A stretch of DNA of 64,000 bases, from assembly GCF_004341505.2 (NCBI RefSeq), contig NZ_SLYP02000003.1:124001-188000 (forward strand). The letters run 5' to 3'. The number at the start of each line of letters is the position of its first letter. Position 1 is the first letter of the stretch. The position numbers were made by a program, and so were the translations under genes. This DNA is from Sphingomonas sp. JUb134. Lineage in GTDB: Bacteria > Pseudomonadota > Alphaproteobacteria > Sphingomonadales > Sphingomonadaceae. The notes beneath the pieces are model-generated. The model was not told where the DNA came from. It searched no databases and saw only the letters and a program-made list of their open reading frames with translations. This document shows, one piece after another, positions 14,636 to 23,443 of the stretch.

Positions 14636-16033
14636 CTAGATCTGGCGAAAGGTATAACGCGTGGTAGGCCTTCGGAACGTCTCCGGGGCGAGTGCTCGCG
14701 TGATCGGTGGAAGCGAACGATCCGGACAGTCTGGGCGCTCGCATAGATGGCAGGCCGGACCGATCGGTGTTGTTCCGCTCGCCGCGGCTGCGTATCCGAT
14801 CCGATCGGCGTGGCGCGCCTCACAGCCCAGAACCAGCAGCGTCGGTTCTGTATCTGCGGGCGCGCTGATCGCCCGTGCCCAGGTCAGATATCTCGCATCG
14901 TCCGGCAACACGGCCAAGTCGACCACTGTCTCCCCAGGCCGGCGTATTGCCCGGTGGACGCGCCAGCGTGGGCAACCGCCACCGAAGCGGGCAAAGGGCG
15001 TGCTTGCCTCCGCGAAACGCTTGGCAACATTGCCGGCAACATCCAGCTTGAGAAAGAACAGCGGGACGCCTCGCGCACCCGGTCGATCAAGCGTGGTCAG
15101 CCGGTGTGCGACCTGCTCGATCGACGCGCCGAAGCGATGTGAGAGGAGGTCGAGGTCGTATCGACTTGCTTCGGCGGCGGCGTGGAAGCGGGCATAGGGC
15201 ATTACCAGCGCGGCCGCCGCGTAGTTCGTCGCGATCTGGAAGGCGAGCGCTCGCGTTTCCGCATTGGGCGGACCGGCGATCACAACGGCAGCAGCGATAG
15301 CCTCGCTCAACTCCACTTGCGCCAGCTGCACGGCGATGCCGAACAGGCGGCTCGCGGCCGAGAGCTGTTCCGAGAGCATCAAACGGCGCCGGTGCAAGTC
15401 GTAGTGGCGTAGCGCGCCGGGAAGAACCTCCATCGGGACGACCCGAACAGTGGTGCCATGTTGTTCGCGCAATCGCGCTACCATCGCCTCGCGCAGCACC
15501 TCCGGATCGTCGCAGATGCCCAGCGATAGCGCCTCCGCCGCTTCGTCCAGCTCGGGAAGATGATTGCGACGCCGGTCTAGCCAGTCGCGCGACCAGGCGA
15601 GGGGCGAGGACAGGCGGGTATCTGACGCGCCCGCCGTTTCGACCCGGGCGGGTAACTGGCGCAGGTCCGCAAGTGCGCGGTACAGCCGCTTCACCGCCTC
15701 CGCGACGCCGGGGTAGTTTTCTGCGACTTCCAACACCTCCTGGCGGCCGATGCCGATCTCGCGGACTAGATCGTCAGCAAAGATCTCGTGCAGGTCGCTC
15801 GCCGCAGCTTCGTTCGCGCCCGCCACAAAGCCGCGCACGTCGATGTCATAGGTGTCCGCCAGTCGCAGCAGCATCTGCGCGGTGAGAGGACGCTGGTTCC
15901 GCTCCAGATGGTTGAGGTAGCTCGGCGAGACGCCCAGTTCCTCCGCCATGCGCGTCTGATTGATGCCCAGCTCGCGCCGGAGCATCCGCAGGCGCGGTCC
16001 GAGATAAAGCTTCCGATCGCGATTTGGCGCCAC
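14636..16033 (-). CDS. scfR: XRE-type short-chain fatty-acyl regulator (ScfR/RamB-like)
   Basis: This 465-residue regulator has an N-terminal Cro/C1-type helix-turn-helix (residues ~12-68, LGINQTRMAEELGVSPSYLNHLERNQR). A long sensor region follows, with an IrrE/DUF955-like central part and the C-terminal DUF2083-type domain (HLCERPDCPDRSLPP, with clustered cysteines). Proteins of this build control glyoxylate-shunt and propionate genes in response to acyl-CoA status. It begins at a GTG and is transcribed divergently from isocitrate lyase across a ~120-bp region with a candidate operator, so it very likely regulates aceA. Whether it represses or activates cannot be told from sequence. Confidence 0.85.
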   Translation of the reverse strand: MAPNRDRKLYLGPRLRMLRRELGINQTRMAEELGVSPSYLNHLERNQRPLTAQMLLRLADTYDIDVRGFVAGANEAAASDLHEIFADDLVREIGIGRQEVLEVAENYPGVAEAVKRLYRALADLRQLPARVETAGASDTRLSSPLAWSRDWLDRRRNHLPELDEAAEALSLGICDDPEVLREAMVARLREQHGTTVRVVPMEVLPGALRHYDLHRRRLMLSEQLSAASRLFGIAVQLAQVELSEAIAAAVVIAGPPNAETRALAFQIATNYAAAALVMPYARFHAAAEASRYDLDLLSHRFGASIEQVAHRLTTLDRPGARGVPLFFLKLDVAGNVAKRFAEASTPFARFGGGCPRWRVHRAIRRPGETVVDLAVLPDDARYLTWARAISAPADTEPTLLVLGCEARHADRIGYAAAASGTTPIGPACHLCERPDCPDRSLPPITRALAPETFRRPTTRYTFRQI

Positions 16034-16042
16034 ACTGTCGGT

Positions 16043-16059
16043 TTGTCATCATACGACAA
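16043..16059. promoter_or_regulatory. Candidate ScfR operator between scfR and aceA
   Basis: The dyad TTGTC-ATCATAC-GACAA has perfect 5-bp arms and lies about 10 bp upstream of the scfR start codon and about 95 bp upstream of aceA. Position and symmetry suggest a regulator site; binding by ScfR is inference. Confidence 0.4.
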
Positions 16060-16153
16060 CGTGATCAAGTCACGATCTGACCCATCGTCAATATCCGTCC
16101 TTCCGATCCGTACGGGGCCCGTTCACCACCGCCTACGACTTACGGAGGGATCA

Positions 16154-17743
16154 ATGATCTATCAGGACCTTGTCGCGGAATTGGTGGGTTTGATCGCGCG
16201 CCACGGGAATTGGAACGGCATCGCAGCGGAGGCAGCTGCGCGAATGCGGCTCCAGAACCGCTTCGACTGCGGGCTCGACATCGCGCGGCATACGGCGCGG
16301 ATCATGCGGGCGGACATGGCAGCGTTCGACGCTGACCCGGCGCGGTACACCCAGTCGCTCGGCTGCTGGCACGGCTTCATCGGCCAGCAGAAGGTCATCA
16401 GCATTCGCAAGCATTTCGGCTCCACCGCGCGCCGGTATCTCTACCTGTCGGGCTGGATGGTGGCGGCGCTCCGGTCCGAGTTCGGGCCGCTTCCCGACCA
16501 GTCGATGCACGAGAAGACCAGCGTTCCCGCACTGATCGAGGAGCTCTACACCTTCCTGAAGCAGGCGGACGCACGCGAGCTGGGGTTGTTGTTCCGTGAC
16601 CTCGACGCCGCGCGGGCCACCAACGACCACGCACGCGAGCGCGACCTGCTGGAACGTATCGACGCGTTCGAGACGCATGTCGTGCCGATCATCGCCGACA
16701 TCGACGCCGGCTTCGGCAATGCCGAGGCGACCTATCTCCTCGCCAAGAAGATGATCGAGGCGGGCGCCTGCGCGCTCCAGATCGAGAACCAGGTGTCGGA
16801 CGAGAAGCAGTGCGGCCACCAGGACGGCAAGGTCACCGTCCCGCATGAGGACTTCATCGCCAAGATCCGCGCCTGCCGCTACGCCTTCCTCGAATTGGGC
16901 GTGGAGGACGGGATCATCGTCGCCCGCACTGACTCACTCGGCGCGGGGCTGACCAAGCAGATTGCCTATAGCCGCGAACCGGGGGACCTCGGCGGCCAGT
17001 ATAATGAATTTCTCGACTGCGAGGAGGTCAGCGACCTCGCGGCCCTGCGCGGCGACGTGCTGATCGAACGGGACGGACAGCTGGTCCGGCCCAGGCGGCT
17101 GCCGTCCAACCTGTTCCAGTTCCGCGAGGGCACCGGTGCGGACCGGGTCGTGCTCGACTGCGTGACGGCACTCCGGCATGGCGCCGATCTGCTGTGGATC
17201 GAGACGGAGAAGCCGCATATCGAGCAGATCGCGGCCATGACCGACCGCATCCGCGCGGTTGTTCCCGACGCCAAGCTGGTCTACAACAACTCGCCCTCGT
17301 TCAACTGGACGCTGAACTTCCGCCAGCAGGTGTTCGACGCCTGGACGGCGGAGGGGCGCGATCTCGCCGACTACGAGCGCGCGGCGCTGATGAGCGTAAT
17401 CTATGACGGGACCGAGCTGGCGCGCGAGGCGGACGAGAGGATCCGGACGTTCCAGCGCGACGCAAGCGCGCGGGCGAACATCTTCCACCACCTTATCACG
17501 CTGCCGACCTATCATACCGCGGCGCTCAGCACCGACACCCTCGCCCGCGACTATTTCGGGGAAGCGGGAATGCTTGGCTATGTCGCCGGCGTGCAGCGTC
17601 GCGAGATCCGCGACGGCATCGCCTGCGTCCGGCACCAGAACATGTCCGGCAGCGACATCGGCGACGACCACAAGGAATATTTCGCCGGGGATTCCGCCCT
17701 GAAAGCCGGCGGCGTTCACAACACCATGAACCAGTTCGCCTGA
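16154..17743 (+). CDS. aceA: Isocitrate lyase
   Basis: This 529-residue enzyme splits isocitrate into glyoxylate and succinate, the first step of the glyoxylate shunt that lets cells grow on acetate or fatty acids. The catalytic-cysteine motif reads [17 protein letters not shown], preceded by IENQVSDE, and the metal-binding [15 protein letters not shown] segment is present. The length and the KQCGHQ form place it in the long (~530-residue) subfamily known from Pseudomonas rather than the ~430-residue enterobacterial type. The start at 16154 has a clear ACGGAGGGA site; in-frame codons upstream run back into the scfR gene and are not coding. Malate synthase lies 200 bp downstream on the same strand. 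Confidence 0.95.
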   Translation: MIYQDLVAELVGLIARHGNWNGIAAEAAARMRLQNRFDCGLDIARHTARIMRADMAAFDADPARYTQSLGCWHGFIGQQKVISIRKHFGSTARRYLYLSGWMVAALRSEFGPLPDQSMHEKTSVPALIEELYTFLKQADARELGLLFRDLDAARATNDHARERDLLERIDAFETHVVPIIADIDAGFGNAEATYLLAKKMIEAGACALQIENQVSDEKQCGHQDGKVTVPHEDFIAKIRACRYAFLELGVEDGIIVARTDSLGAGLTKQIAYSREPGDLGGQYNEFLDCEEVSDLAALRGDVLIERDGQLVRPRRLPSNLFQFREGTGADRVVLDCVTALRHGADLLWIETEKPHIEQIAAMTDRIRAVVPDAKLVYNNSPSFNWTLNFRQQVFDAWTAEGRDLADYERAALMSVIYDGTELAREADERIRTFQRDASARANIFHHLITLPTYHTAALSTDTLARDYFGEAGMLGYVAGVQRREIRDGIACVRHQNMSGSDIGDDHKEYFAGDSALKAGGVHNTMNQFA

Positions 17744-17755
17744 AGGAGAGGAAGC

Positions 17756-17932
17756 ATGACGACCGACACCATCCAGCCCACCCCCGCTCGCGCCCGAGCC
17801 GTCTTCTCCAACGAGGATTTCGGTCTGCTCAGGAAAGCGGTGATGCACTACCTGAAGCAGCCGGAGGTTCAGGACGCGCCGGAGTCGGTGAAGTACGTCA
17901 ACCTGTTCCACCGGCTAGGCCGACTGGGTTGA
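17756..17932 (+). CDS. Small conserved-looking protein between the glyoxylate-shunt genes
   Basis: A 58-residue open frame ([20 protein letters not shown]... to ...[10 protein letters not shown]) fits exactly between isocitrate lyase and malate synthase. It has a good ribosome-binding site (AAGGAGAGGAAGC), starts 12 bp after aceA and ends 11 bp before glcB, so it is almost certainly translated in the same operon. The sequence is charged with no membrane segment or known motif; the central [21 protein letters not shown] is likely helical. I do not recognise a family. A role tied to the shunt is only suggested by position. Confidence 0.7.
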   Translation: MTTDTIQPTPARARAVFSNEDFGLLRKAVMHYLKQPEVQDAPESVKYVNLFHRLGRLG

Positions 17933-17943
17933 GCCGAGGGACG

Positions 17944-20043
17944 ATGACAACCTATTGCGATCGGGCGGGGCTGCGTGTCGCTGGAGTGCTGGCGGCCTTT
18001 GTGGAGGCGCGGGCATTGCCGGCGACAGGCATCGCGCCCGACCGGTTCTGGGCGGGGGTGGCCGCGATCTTTCAGCGGTTCGCGCCGGAGAACCGGGCGC
18101 TGCTGGCGCGGCGCGACGAGTTGCAGGCAGCGATCGACGCGCGTTACGCAGCAGGCGAAGCGGTGGATGAGAGTTTCCTGCGCGGCATCGGCTACCTGGC
18201 GGACGAGCCCGCGCCGTTCCGCATCGATACCAGCGGCATCGATGCGGAGGTAGGACAGTTGGCCGGGCCGCAGCTGGTCGTGCCGGTGCTGAACGCGCGC
18301 TTCCTGCTCAACGCGGCGAACGCCCGCTGGGGCAGCCTTTATGACGCGCTGTACGGCACAGACGCGCTGCCGGGTACGGCGCCTCCGGGCGGCTACGATG
18401 CCGGGCGTGGGGCGCAGGTGATTGCCTGGGCCAGGCAGTTTCTGGACCGCACCGTTCCGCTGGCGAGCAAAAGCTGGGCCGAGTGGAGCGGTGATGCGCC
18501 CGACCTCGCCGACCCTCGCCAGCTGATCGGCCGGTCCGGCGAGAACCTGCTGCTGCGCCACAACGGTCTGCACATCGAATTGGTGATCGACCGCACACAC
18601 CCGATCGGCCGGAGCGATCCGGCCGGGATCGCGGACGTGCTGCTCGAATCGGCGCTGACGACGATCGTCGACCTGGAGGACTCTGTCGCGGCAGTGGACG
18701 CGCAGGACAAGGTCGCGGGCTATGCCCACTGGCTGGGCGTGATGTGCGGCGACCTGACCGTCATGTTCGAGAAGGGTAGCAGGCGCTTGGAGCGGCGGCT
18801 TGCTGAGGACCGGCGCTACGTCGCTCCGGATGGGATCGAGCTGGTCCTGCCTGGCCGCTCGCTGCTGTTCGTGCGCAACGTCGGCCACCTGATGACCACG
18901 CCAGCGCTCCTGCTGCCGGATGGCAGCGAGGCACCGGAAGGCATTCTCGACGCGATCGTCACCAGCCTGGTCGGGCTGCACGACCTCATGGGGCTCGGCC
19001 GTCGGCGCAACAGCCGTGCGGGGTCGATCTACATCGTCAAGCCCAAGATGCACGGGCCGGAGGAATGCGCCTTCACCGACCGTCTGTTCGACGCGGTGGA
19101 GGACCTGCTCGGCCTCGCGCGCCACACGATCAAGGTCGGCGTCATGGACGAAGAGCGACGCACCTCCGCCAACCTCGCCGCCTGTATCGCCGCCGTCCGG
19201 CACCGGATCGCGTTCATCAACACCGGCTTCCTCGATCGTACGGGAGACGAGATGCATACCGCGATGCATGCCGGCCCGATGATCCGCAAAGGCGAGATGA
19301 AGGAAGCGACGTGGATCCGCGCCTATGAGGATCGCAACGTTCAAGTCGGCCTGGCTTGTGGACTGGCTGGACGGGCGCAGATCGGCAAGGGCATGTGGGC
19401 GGCGCCCGACCGCATGGCGGACATGCTGGCGCACAAGGCGGCACATCCGATGAGCGGCGCCAGCACCGCCTGGGTGCCGAGTCCGACCGCGGCGACGTTG
19501 CACGCGACGCACTACCACGCGATCAAGGTGGCGGACCGCCAGGCGGCGCGGGCCGGGGAAGTGGTGGCCCCGATCGCCGACCTCTTGACCGTTCCGGTCG
19601 CGACCAGGCGGAACTGGCGGCCCGAAGAAGTGCGGGCCGAACTCGACAACAATGTCCAGGGTATCCTGGGTTATGTGGTTCGCTGGATCGACCAGGGCGT
19701 GGGCTGTTCCAAGGTGCCGGACATCCACGATGTCGGCCTGATGGAAGATCGCGCGACGCTTCGGATCAGTGCGCAGCACTTGGCGAACTGGCTGCTTCAC
19801 GGCGTTGCCACGCACGAGCAAGTGGATGCGGCCTTCGCCCGTATGGCGGCGAGGGTGGATGGGCAGAATGCCGGCGATCCGCTGTACCGGCCGCTCACAC
19901 CCGACAGTTTCGCGATGCAGGCGGCAAAGGCGCTCGTGTTCGAGGGTGTCGCCCAGCCGAACGGCTACACCGAGCCGCTGCTACATCGATTCCGTCTTCA
20001 GGCAAAAAGTGCGGGGAATATGCACTCGAAGTCTGCGGCTTAG
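17944..20043 (+). CDS. glcB: Malate synthase G
   Basis: This 699-residue enzyme condenses glyoxylate with acetyl-CoA to give malate, completing the glyoxylate shunt. The size matches the monomeric G isoform (~720 residues), not the A isoform (~530). Landmarks are [18 protein letters not shown] (metal and glyoxylate site region), [45 protein letters not shown] and the late [23 protein letters not shown]. The ATG at 17944 is preceded by GAGGG; an in-frame TTG at 17929 overlaps the previous stop and is less likely. It is the third gene of the aceA operon and is convergent with etfA. Confidence 0.95.
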   Translation: MTTYCDRAGLRVAGVLAAFVEARALPATGIAPDRFWAGVAAIFQRFAPENRALLARRDELQAAIDARYAAGEAVDESFLRGIGYLADEPAPFRIDTSGIDAEVGQLAGPQLVVPVLNARFLLNAANARWGSLYDALYGTDALPGTAPPGGYDAGRGAQVIAWARQFLDRTVPLASKSWAEWSGDAPDLADPRQLIGRSGENLLLRHNGLHIELVIDRTHPIGRSDPAGIADVLLESALTTIVDLEDSVAAVDAQDKVAGYAHWLGVMCGDLTVMFEKGSRRLERRLAEDRRYVAPDGIELVLPGRSLLFVRNVGHLMTTPALLLPDGSEAPEGILDAIVTSLVGLHDLMGLGRRRNSRAGSIYIVKPKMHGPEECAFTDRLFDAVEDLLGLARHTIKVGVMDEERRTSANLAACIAAVRHRIAFINTGFLDRTGDEMHTAMHAGPMIRKGEMKEATWIRAYEDRNVQVGLACGLAGRAQIGKGMWAAPDRMADMLAHKAAHPMSGASTAWVPSPTAATLHATHYHAIKVADRQAARAGEVVAPIADLLTVPVATRRNWRPEEVRAELDNNVQGILGYVVRWIDQGVGCSKVPDIHDVGLMEDRATLRISAQHLANWLLHGVATHEQVDAAFARMAARVDGQNAGDPLYRPLTPDSFAMQAAKALVFEGVAQPNGYTEPLLHRFRLQAKSAGNMHSKSAA

Positions 20044-20169
20044 CGTCGGTACTGAACTGCGGCGATTCGCAACTTGAAGAAGATGCTTCTTTCAGCCGTG
20101 TCACCGGCGGGCTGTCTGACGGGTGCTGCGAAGCGCCCACACCCGACCAGCCAGCCCACCTCACCCGGC

Positions 20170-21099
20170 CTACAGCTTCGCCGTCAGTTCCGGCACGACT
20201 GTGAACAGATCTCCCACCAGGCCGATGTCGGCGACCTGGAAGATCGGTGCGTCCTCGTCCTTGTTGATCGCGACGATCACTTTGGAGTCCTTCATGCCCG
20301 CCAGGTGCTGGATCGCGCCGGAGATGCCGACCGCGATGTAGACTTCCGGTGCGACGATCTTGCCGGTCTGGCCGACCTGATAGTCGTTGGGAACATAGCC
20401 CGCATCCACCGCCGCGCGGCTCGCGCCGACGCCCGCGCCCAGCTTGTCGGCAAGCGGCTCGATCAGTTCGTGGAACTTCTCGCCAGAGCCGAGTGCCCGG
20501 CCGCCCGAAACGATCACCTTGGCGCTGGTGAGCTCGGGGCGTGCATTCTCGGCAAGTTCGGAGCCGACATAGGTGGACACACCCTTATCGCCCGTCGAAG
20601 TGACGGGCTGGACCGTGCCCGACCCGCCAGTTGCGGCCGCCTTGTCGAAGGCGGTGGTGCGGACGGTTACGACCTTCTTGGCGTCGCTCGTCTGCACGGT
20701 GGCGATCGCGTTGCCGGCATAGATCGGGCGGGTGAAGCTATCCTCGCCCTCGACTGACAATATGTCGCTGATCTGCATCACGTCGAGGAGCGCGGCGACA
20801 CGCGGCGCGATGTTCTTGCCCGTGGTGGTCGCAGGCGCAACGAAGGCATCGTGGTTCCCCATCAGCTGAACCACCACCGGGGCGACATTCTCGGCCAGCG
20901 CATGTGCATAGGCGGCATCGTCGGCGACATGCACCGTGCCCGAGCCAGCGATCTGCGCGGCAGCCTGGGCAACGCCGTCCACTCCCTGCCCGGCGACGAG
21001 CAGGTTCACCTCGCCCAGCTTCGACGCGGCGGTGACCGCGGCGAGTGTGGCATCCTTTACCGTCGAACCGTCATGCTCGACCCAGACCAACGTTTTCAT
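20170..21099 (-). CDS. etfA: Electron transfer flavoprotein, alpha subunit
   Basis: This 309-residue protein is the FAD-carrying subunit of the heterodimeric flavoprotein that takes electrons from acyl-CoA and other dehydrogenases to ETF-ubiquinone oxidoreductase. The C-terminal FAD domain shows [55 protein letters not shown] and [23 protein letters not shown]. The N-terminal half is the usual nucleotide-fold part. It lies downstream of etfB with a 161-bp gap holding a palindromic repeat. AAGGAACGG precedes its ATG. The genes suit the fatty-acid metabolism implied by the glyoxylate operon next door. Confidence 0.95.
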   Translation of the reverse strand: MKTLVWVEHDGSTVKDATLAAVTAASKLGEVNLLVAGQGVDGVAQAAAQIAGSGTVHVADDAAYAHALAENVAPVVVQLMGNHDAFVAPATTTGKNIAPRVAALLDVMQISDILSVEGEDSFTRPIYAGNAIATVQTSDAKKVVTVRTTAFDKAAATGGSGTVQPVTSTGDKGVSTYVGSELAENARPELTSAKVIVSGGRALGSGEKFHELIEPLADKLGAGVGASRAAVDAGYVPNDYQVGQTGKIVAPEVYIAVGISGAIQHLAGMKDSKVIVAINKDEDAPIFQVADIGLVGDLFTVVPELTAKL

Positions 21100-21144
21100 G
21101 CTTCCGTTCCTTCAGCCACTCCCACCCGTTCGCGTCGAGGAGGC

Positions 21145-21242
21145 ATTGAGCCTGTCGAAATGCCGTTTCGAAACACGTCCACCTGGAGGCGGGGCCCTTC
21201 GAGACGGGTCTTCGACTTCGCTCAGCCCCTCCTCAGCAAACG
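21145..21242. repeat. BIME-like palindromic repeat between etfB and etfA
   Basis: TTGAGCCTGTCGAAATGCCG at 21147 and the inverted relative CCCTTCGAGACGGGTCTTCG at 21195 form a paired palindrome (GAGCCTGTCGAA... / ...TTCGACTTCGCTCAG). Such GAGC-TGTCGAA sequences are common intergenic repeats in sphingomonads. It would form a hairpin in the etfBA mRNA. Confidence 0.5.
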
Positions 21243-21260
21243 GGGAGGGGAGGATCATCC

Positions 21261-22010
21261 TTACTTTGCGATGCCCATCGCCTGGAGCTTCATCGCCAGT
21301 TCGTCGACATCGGCTACCTTGATGCCCGCCTGGCGCTTGCCAGGCTCGACCACCTTGAGCGTTTTGATACGCGGGGTGACGTCGACGCCGTAGTCGGCCG
21401 GCGTCTTCTGGGCGAGCGGCTTGCTCTTAGCCTTCATGATGTTGGGCAGAGAGGCATAGCGCGGCTCGTTGAGGCGCAGGTCGGTGGTGACGATCGCGGG
21501 GAGGGTGAAGCGGTCGGTTTCCAGCCCACCATCCACCTCACGCGTCACGGTGACGCTGTCCGCCGCCAGCGTCACCCTCGAGGCGAAGGTACCCTGGCCC
21601 CAGCCGAGCAGCCCCGCCAGCATCTGTCCGGTCTGGCTGTTGTCGTCGTCGATCGCCTGCTTGCCCAGAACCACGAGGCTAGGCTGCTCCTCCTCGACGA
21701 TCTTCGCCAGGATCTTGGCGACGCCCAGCGGCTCCACCTTCTGCTCACTGGTGACCAGGATGGCTCGGTCGGCGCCCATGGCCAGCGCGGTGCGGGGCGT
21801 GTCCTGCGCCTTGGGCTCACCGATCGAGACCACGACCACTTTGGTGACGCCCGACTTTTCCTTCAGCCGGATCGCCTCTTCGACGGCGATCTCGTCGAAG
21901 GGGTTCATGCTCATCTTGACGTTGGCGAGGTCGACGCCCGACCCGTCCGCCTTCACGCGAGGTTTCACATTGTAGTCAAGCACCCGCTTGACAGATACCA
22001 GCACCTTCAT
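21261..22010 (-). CDS. etfB: Electron transfer flavoprotein, beta subunit
   Basis: This 249-residue AMP-binding subunit is the partner of EtfA. Typical landmarks are [19 protein letters not shown] at the start, [36 protein letters not shown], the recognition-loop region [23 protein letters not shown], and [22 protein letters not shown]. The ATG is preceded by GAGGAGAGG. It begins 12 bp after the end of the broken fadL-like gene, so the promoter may lie in the remnant sequence or beyond it. Confidence 0.95.
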   Translation of the reverse strand: MKVLVSVKRVLDYNVKPRVKADGSGVDLANVKMSMNPFDEIAVEEAIRLKEKSGVTKVVVVSIGEPKAQDTPRTALAMGADRAILVTSEQKVEPLGVAKILAKIVEEEQPSLVVLGKQAIDDDNSQTGQMLAGLLGWGQGTFASRVTLAADSVTVTREVDGGLETDRFTLPAIVTTDLRLNEPRYASLPNIMKAKSKPLAQKTPADYGVDVTPRIKTLKVVEPGKRQAGIKVADVDELAMKLQAMGIAK

Positions 22011-22022
22011 CGGAACCTCTCC

Positions 22023-22999
22023 TCAGAACGTCAGCCGAGCGCCAAGCGACAGAACCACCGCGTGCGCATCCTCCAGCGACCCGTCGGTCACGATCGGCGT
22101 CTGCACCGCCGTGCCCGCATAGGCGGCGGTGATCCGGTCGATGGTCGAGTCTTTAAAGTCTACATAGTTCGCGGCGGCGTCGATCGACAGGCCCGGGATC
22201 AGCTTGAACGTCGCGCCGGCGCCATAATTCCACCGGTCGGAATCCGGCACGCGCGCGTCGCGATCGCCGTCACGTGTGGGGGTAATGGCATGCTGCACGC
22301 CCGCGCGCAGCGTCACGGTCGGGGACACGGCATAATCCACACCGCCCGCCAGACTCCAGCTGTCGCGATAGTTCTCGGGAATGGCCGTGTTGATCGCCGC
22401 GCCGAGCCGGATCGCGTCGAACTTGCTCCAGGTATAGCGGACCACCTGGGTATTCAGCGTCAGCGCATCGGACGCGCGGAAGCGGCTGCCGACGATGATC
22501 TGCGCGGGCGTGTAGAAGGACGCCCGCGCATCGGAAACAGTACGGTTAGAGGCGGCGAGCGGACCCGCAAGGCCGGAGATTTCCAGCTCGCCCTTCAGAT
22601 GATGCTCGATGGCCGACTTGTACGCGATGCCCACGGTCGCCCACTAATGATGGAGCTGGACACCCGCCGTCCAGCCGAGATCCCAGCCGTCGCCGGCGAG
22701 CCGCTGTTCCCCATCGGGCAGCGCGGCCGACAGGTTCGGCAGCTTGTTGCTGAGGCTGGCGTCTGTGTACTCGACATTGACCGCGCCGCCGACCCGCAGC
22801 CAGTCGGTCAGCGCGATGCCAAGCGATGGTTGGATGTCGATCGTCCTCAGCCGTGTGCGATCCGCCGAATAGCGAGCCCAGCTGTTCTCGTCATAGTTGG
22901 TTGTGAAGCTGTACGGCGACGTCACCGCTAGGCCCACGGCGATGCGATCGGTCAGCGGCAGGGCGATCGCGCCCGACGGCAGCACCGAAAGTGAAGAGG
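22023..22999 (-). pseudogene. Remnant of a FadL/OmpP1-type outer-membrane transporter
   Basis: The fragment encodes about 325 residues of beta-barrel sequence in one frame with an in-frame TAG at 22644-22646. The part before the stop includes AIALPLTDRIAVGLAVTSPYSF and GWDLGWTAGVQLHH; the part after begins WATVGIAYKSAIEHH and ends with the barrel terminus VLSLGARLTF. This matches the C-terminal two thirds of long-chain fatty-acid transporters of the FadL family. The signal peptide and N-terminal plug are missing, because near 23000 the sequence passes into a MerR-type gene on the other strand. Two lesions, a deletion and a nonsense codon, make function very unlikely. Confidence 0.8.
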
Positions 23000-23352
23000 A
23001 ACTGCGGGGCATCCAGGAAGTGGCCGACTTCTTGGGAATTACGCCGCGAACGCTCAGGTTCTACGAGGATCGCGGCCTGATCGAACCGCGCAGGATCGGA
23101 ACGGTGCGCATCTACACCAAGCGCGAGACGGGCCGGATGCAGCTGATCCTTCGCGGCAAGCGCCTTGGCTTCTCGCTCCGCGACATCCAGGAGTTCCTCG
23201 ATCTGTACGAAGCCGATCCGCAGCACGTCGAACAGATGAAGTCCCGCGCAGATCGCCCCGACGACGGCGAACTCAACATTGCTCAGCGACGAACGCCGGC
23301 TTCAGGCGCGTCACCAGTGCCGATACGAAGCGACCAAACGTTCGAGACCTAA
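23000..23352 (+). pseudogene. MerR-family regulator lacking its start and natural end
   Basis: The recognisable part is a MerR winged-helix domain: IQEVADFLGITPRTLRFYEDRGLIEP...RIYTKRETGRMQLILRGKRLGFSLRDIQEFLDLYE. No start codon lies at the expected place; the open frame runs back into antisense FadL-type sequence. After VEQMKS the protein does not continue as the coiled-coil dimerisation helix that relatives have, and it ends in an unrelated tail (RADRPDDGELNIAQ...). It is therefore probably a deletion product truncated at both sides. A chimeric protein from an upstream TTG or ATG (22942) cannot be excluded. Confidence 0.6.
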
Positions 23353-23400
23353 TCCAATTTAACATAATCCTTGCTATCGGACCCAGCTTCAAGCCGAAGA

Positions 23401-23428
23401 GGGCCGTGTCCCCTGCGAGACACGGCCC
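23401..23428 (-). terminator. Hairpin terminator after TonB receptor 1
   Basis: A perfect 10-bp stem GGGCCGTGTC / GACACGGCCC with an 8-nt loop starts 15 bp beyond the stop of the receptor gene. On the minus strand it is followed by TCTTCGGCTT, a weak T-rich tail, so it is a plausible intrinsic terminator. Confidence 0.65.
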
Positions 23429-23443
23429 CGTACGGTGCAACGC

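Noticed and set aside
17869..19821. A 650-codon minus-strand frame opposite malate synthase
   Set aside because: Antisense shadow with arginine/histidine-rich composition and no motifs.
20077..20091. AAGAAG-ATG-CTTCTT hairpin between glcB and etfA considered as a terminator
   Set aside because: Short AT-rich stem without a T-run; too weak to call.
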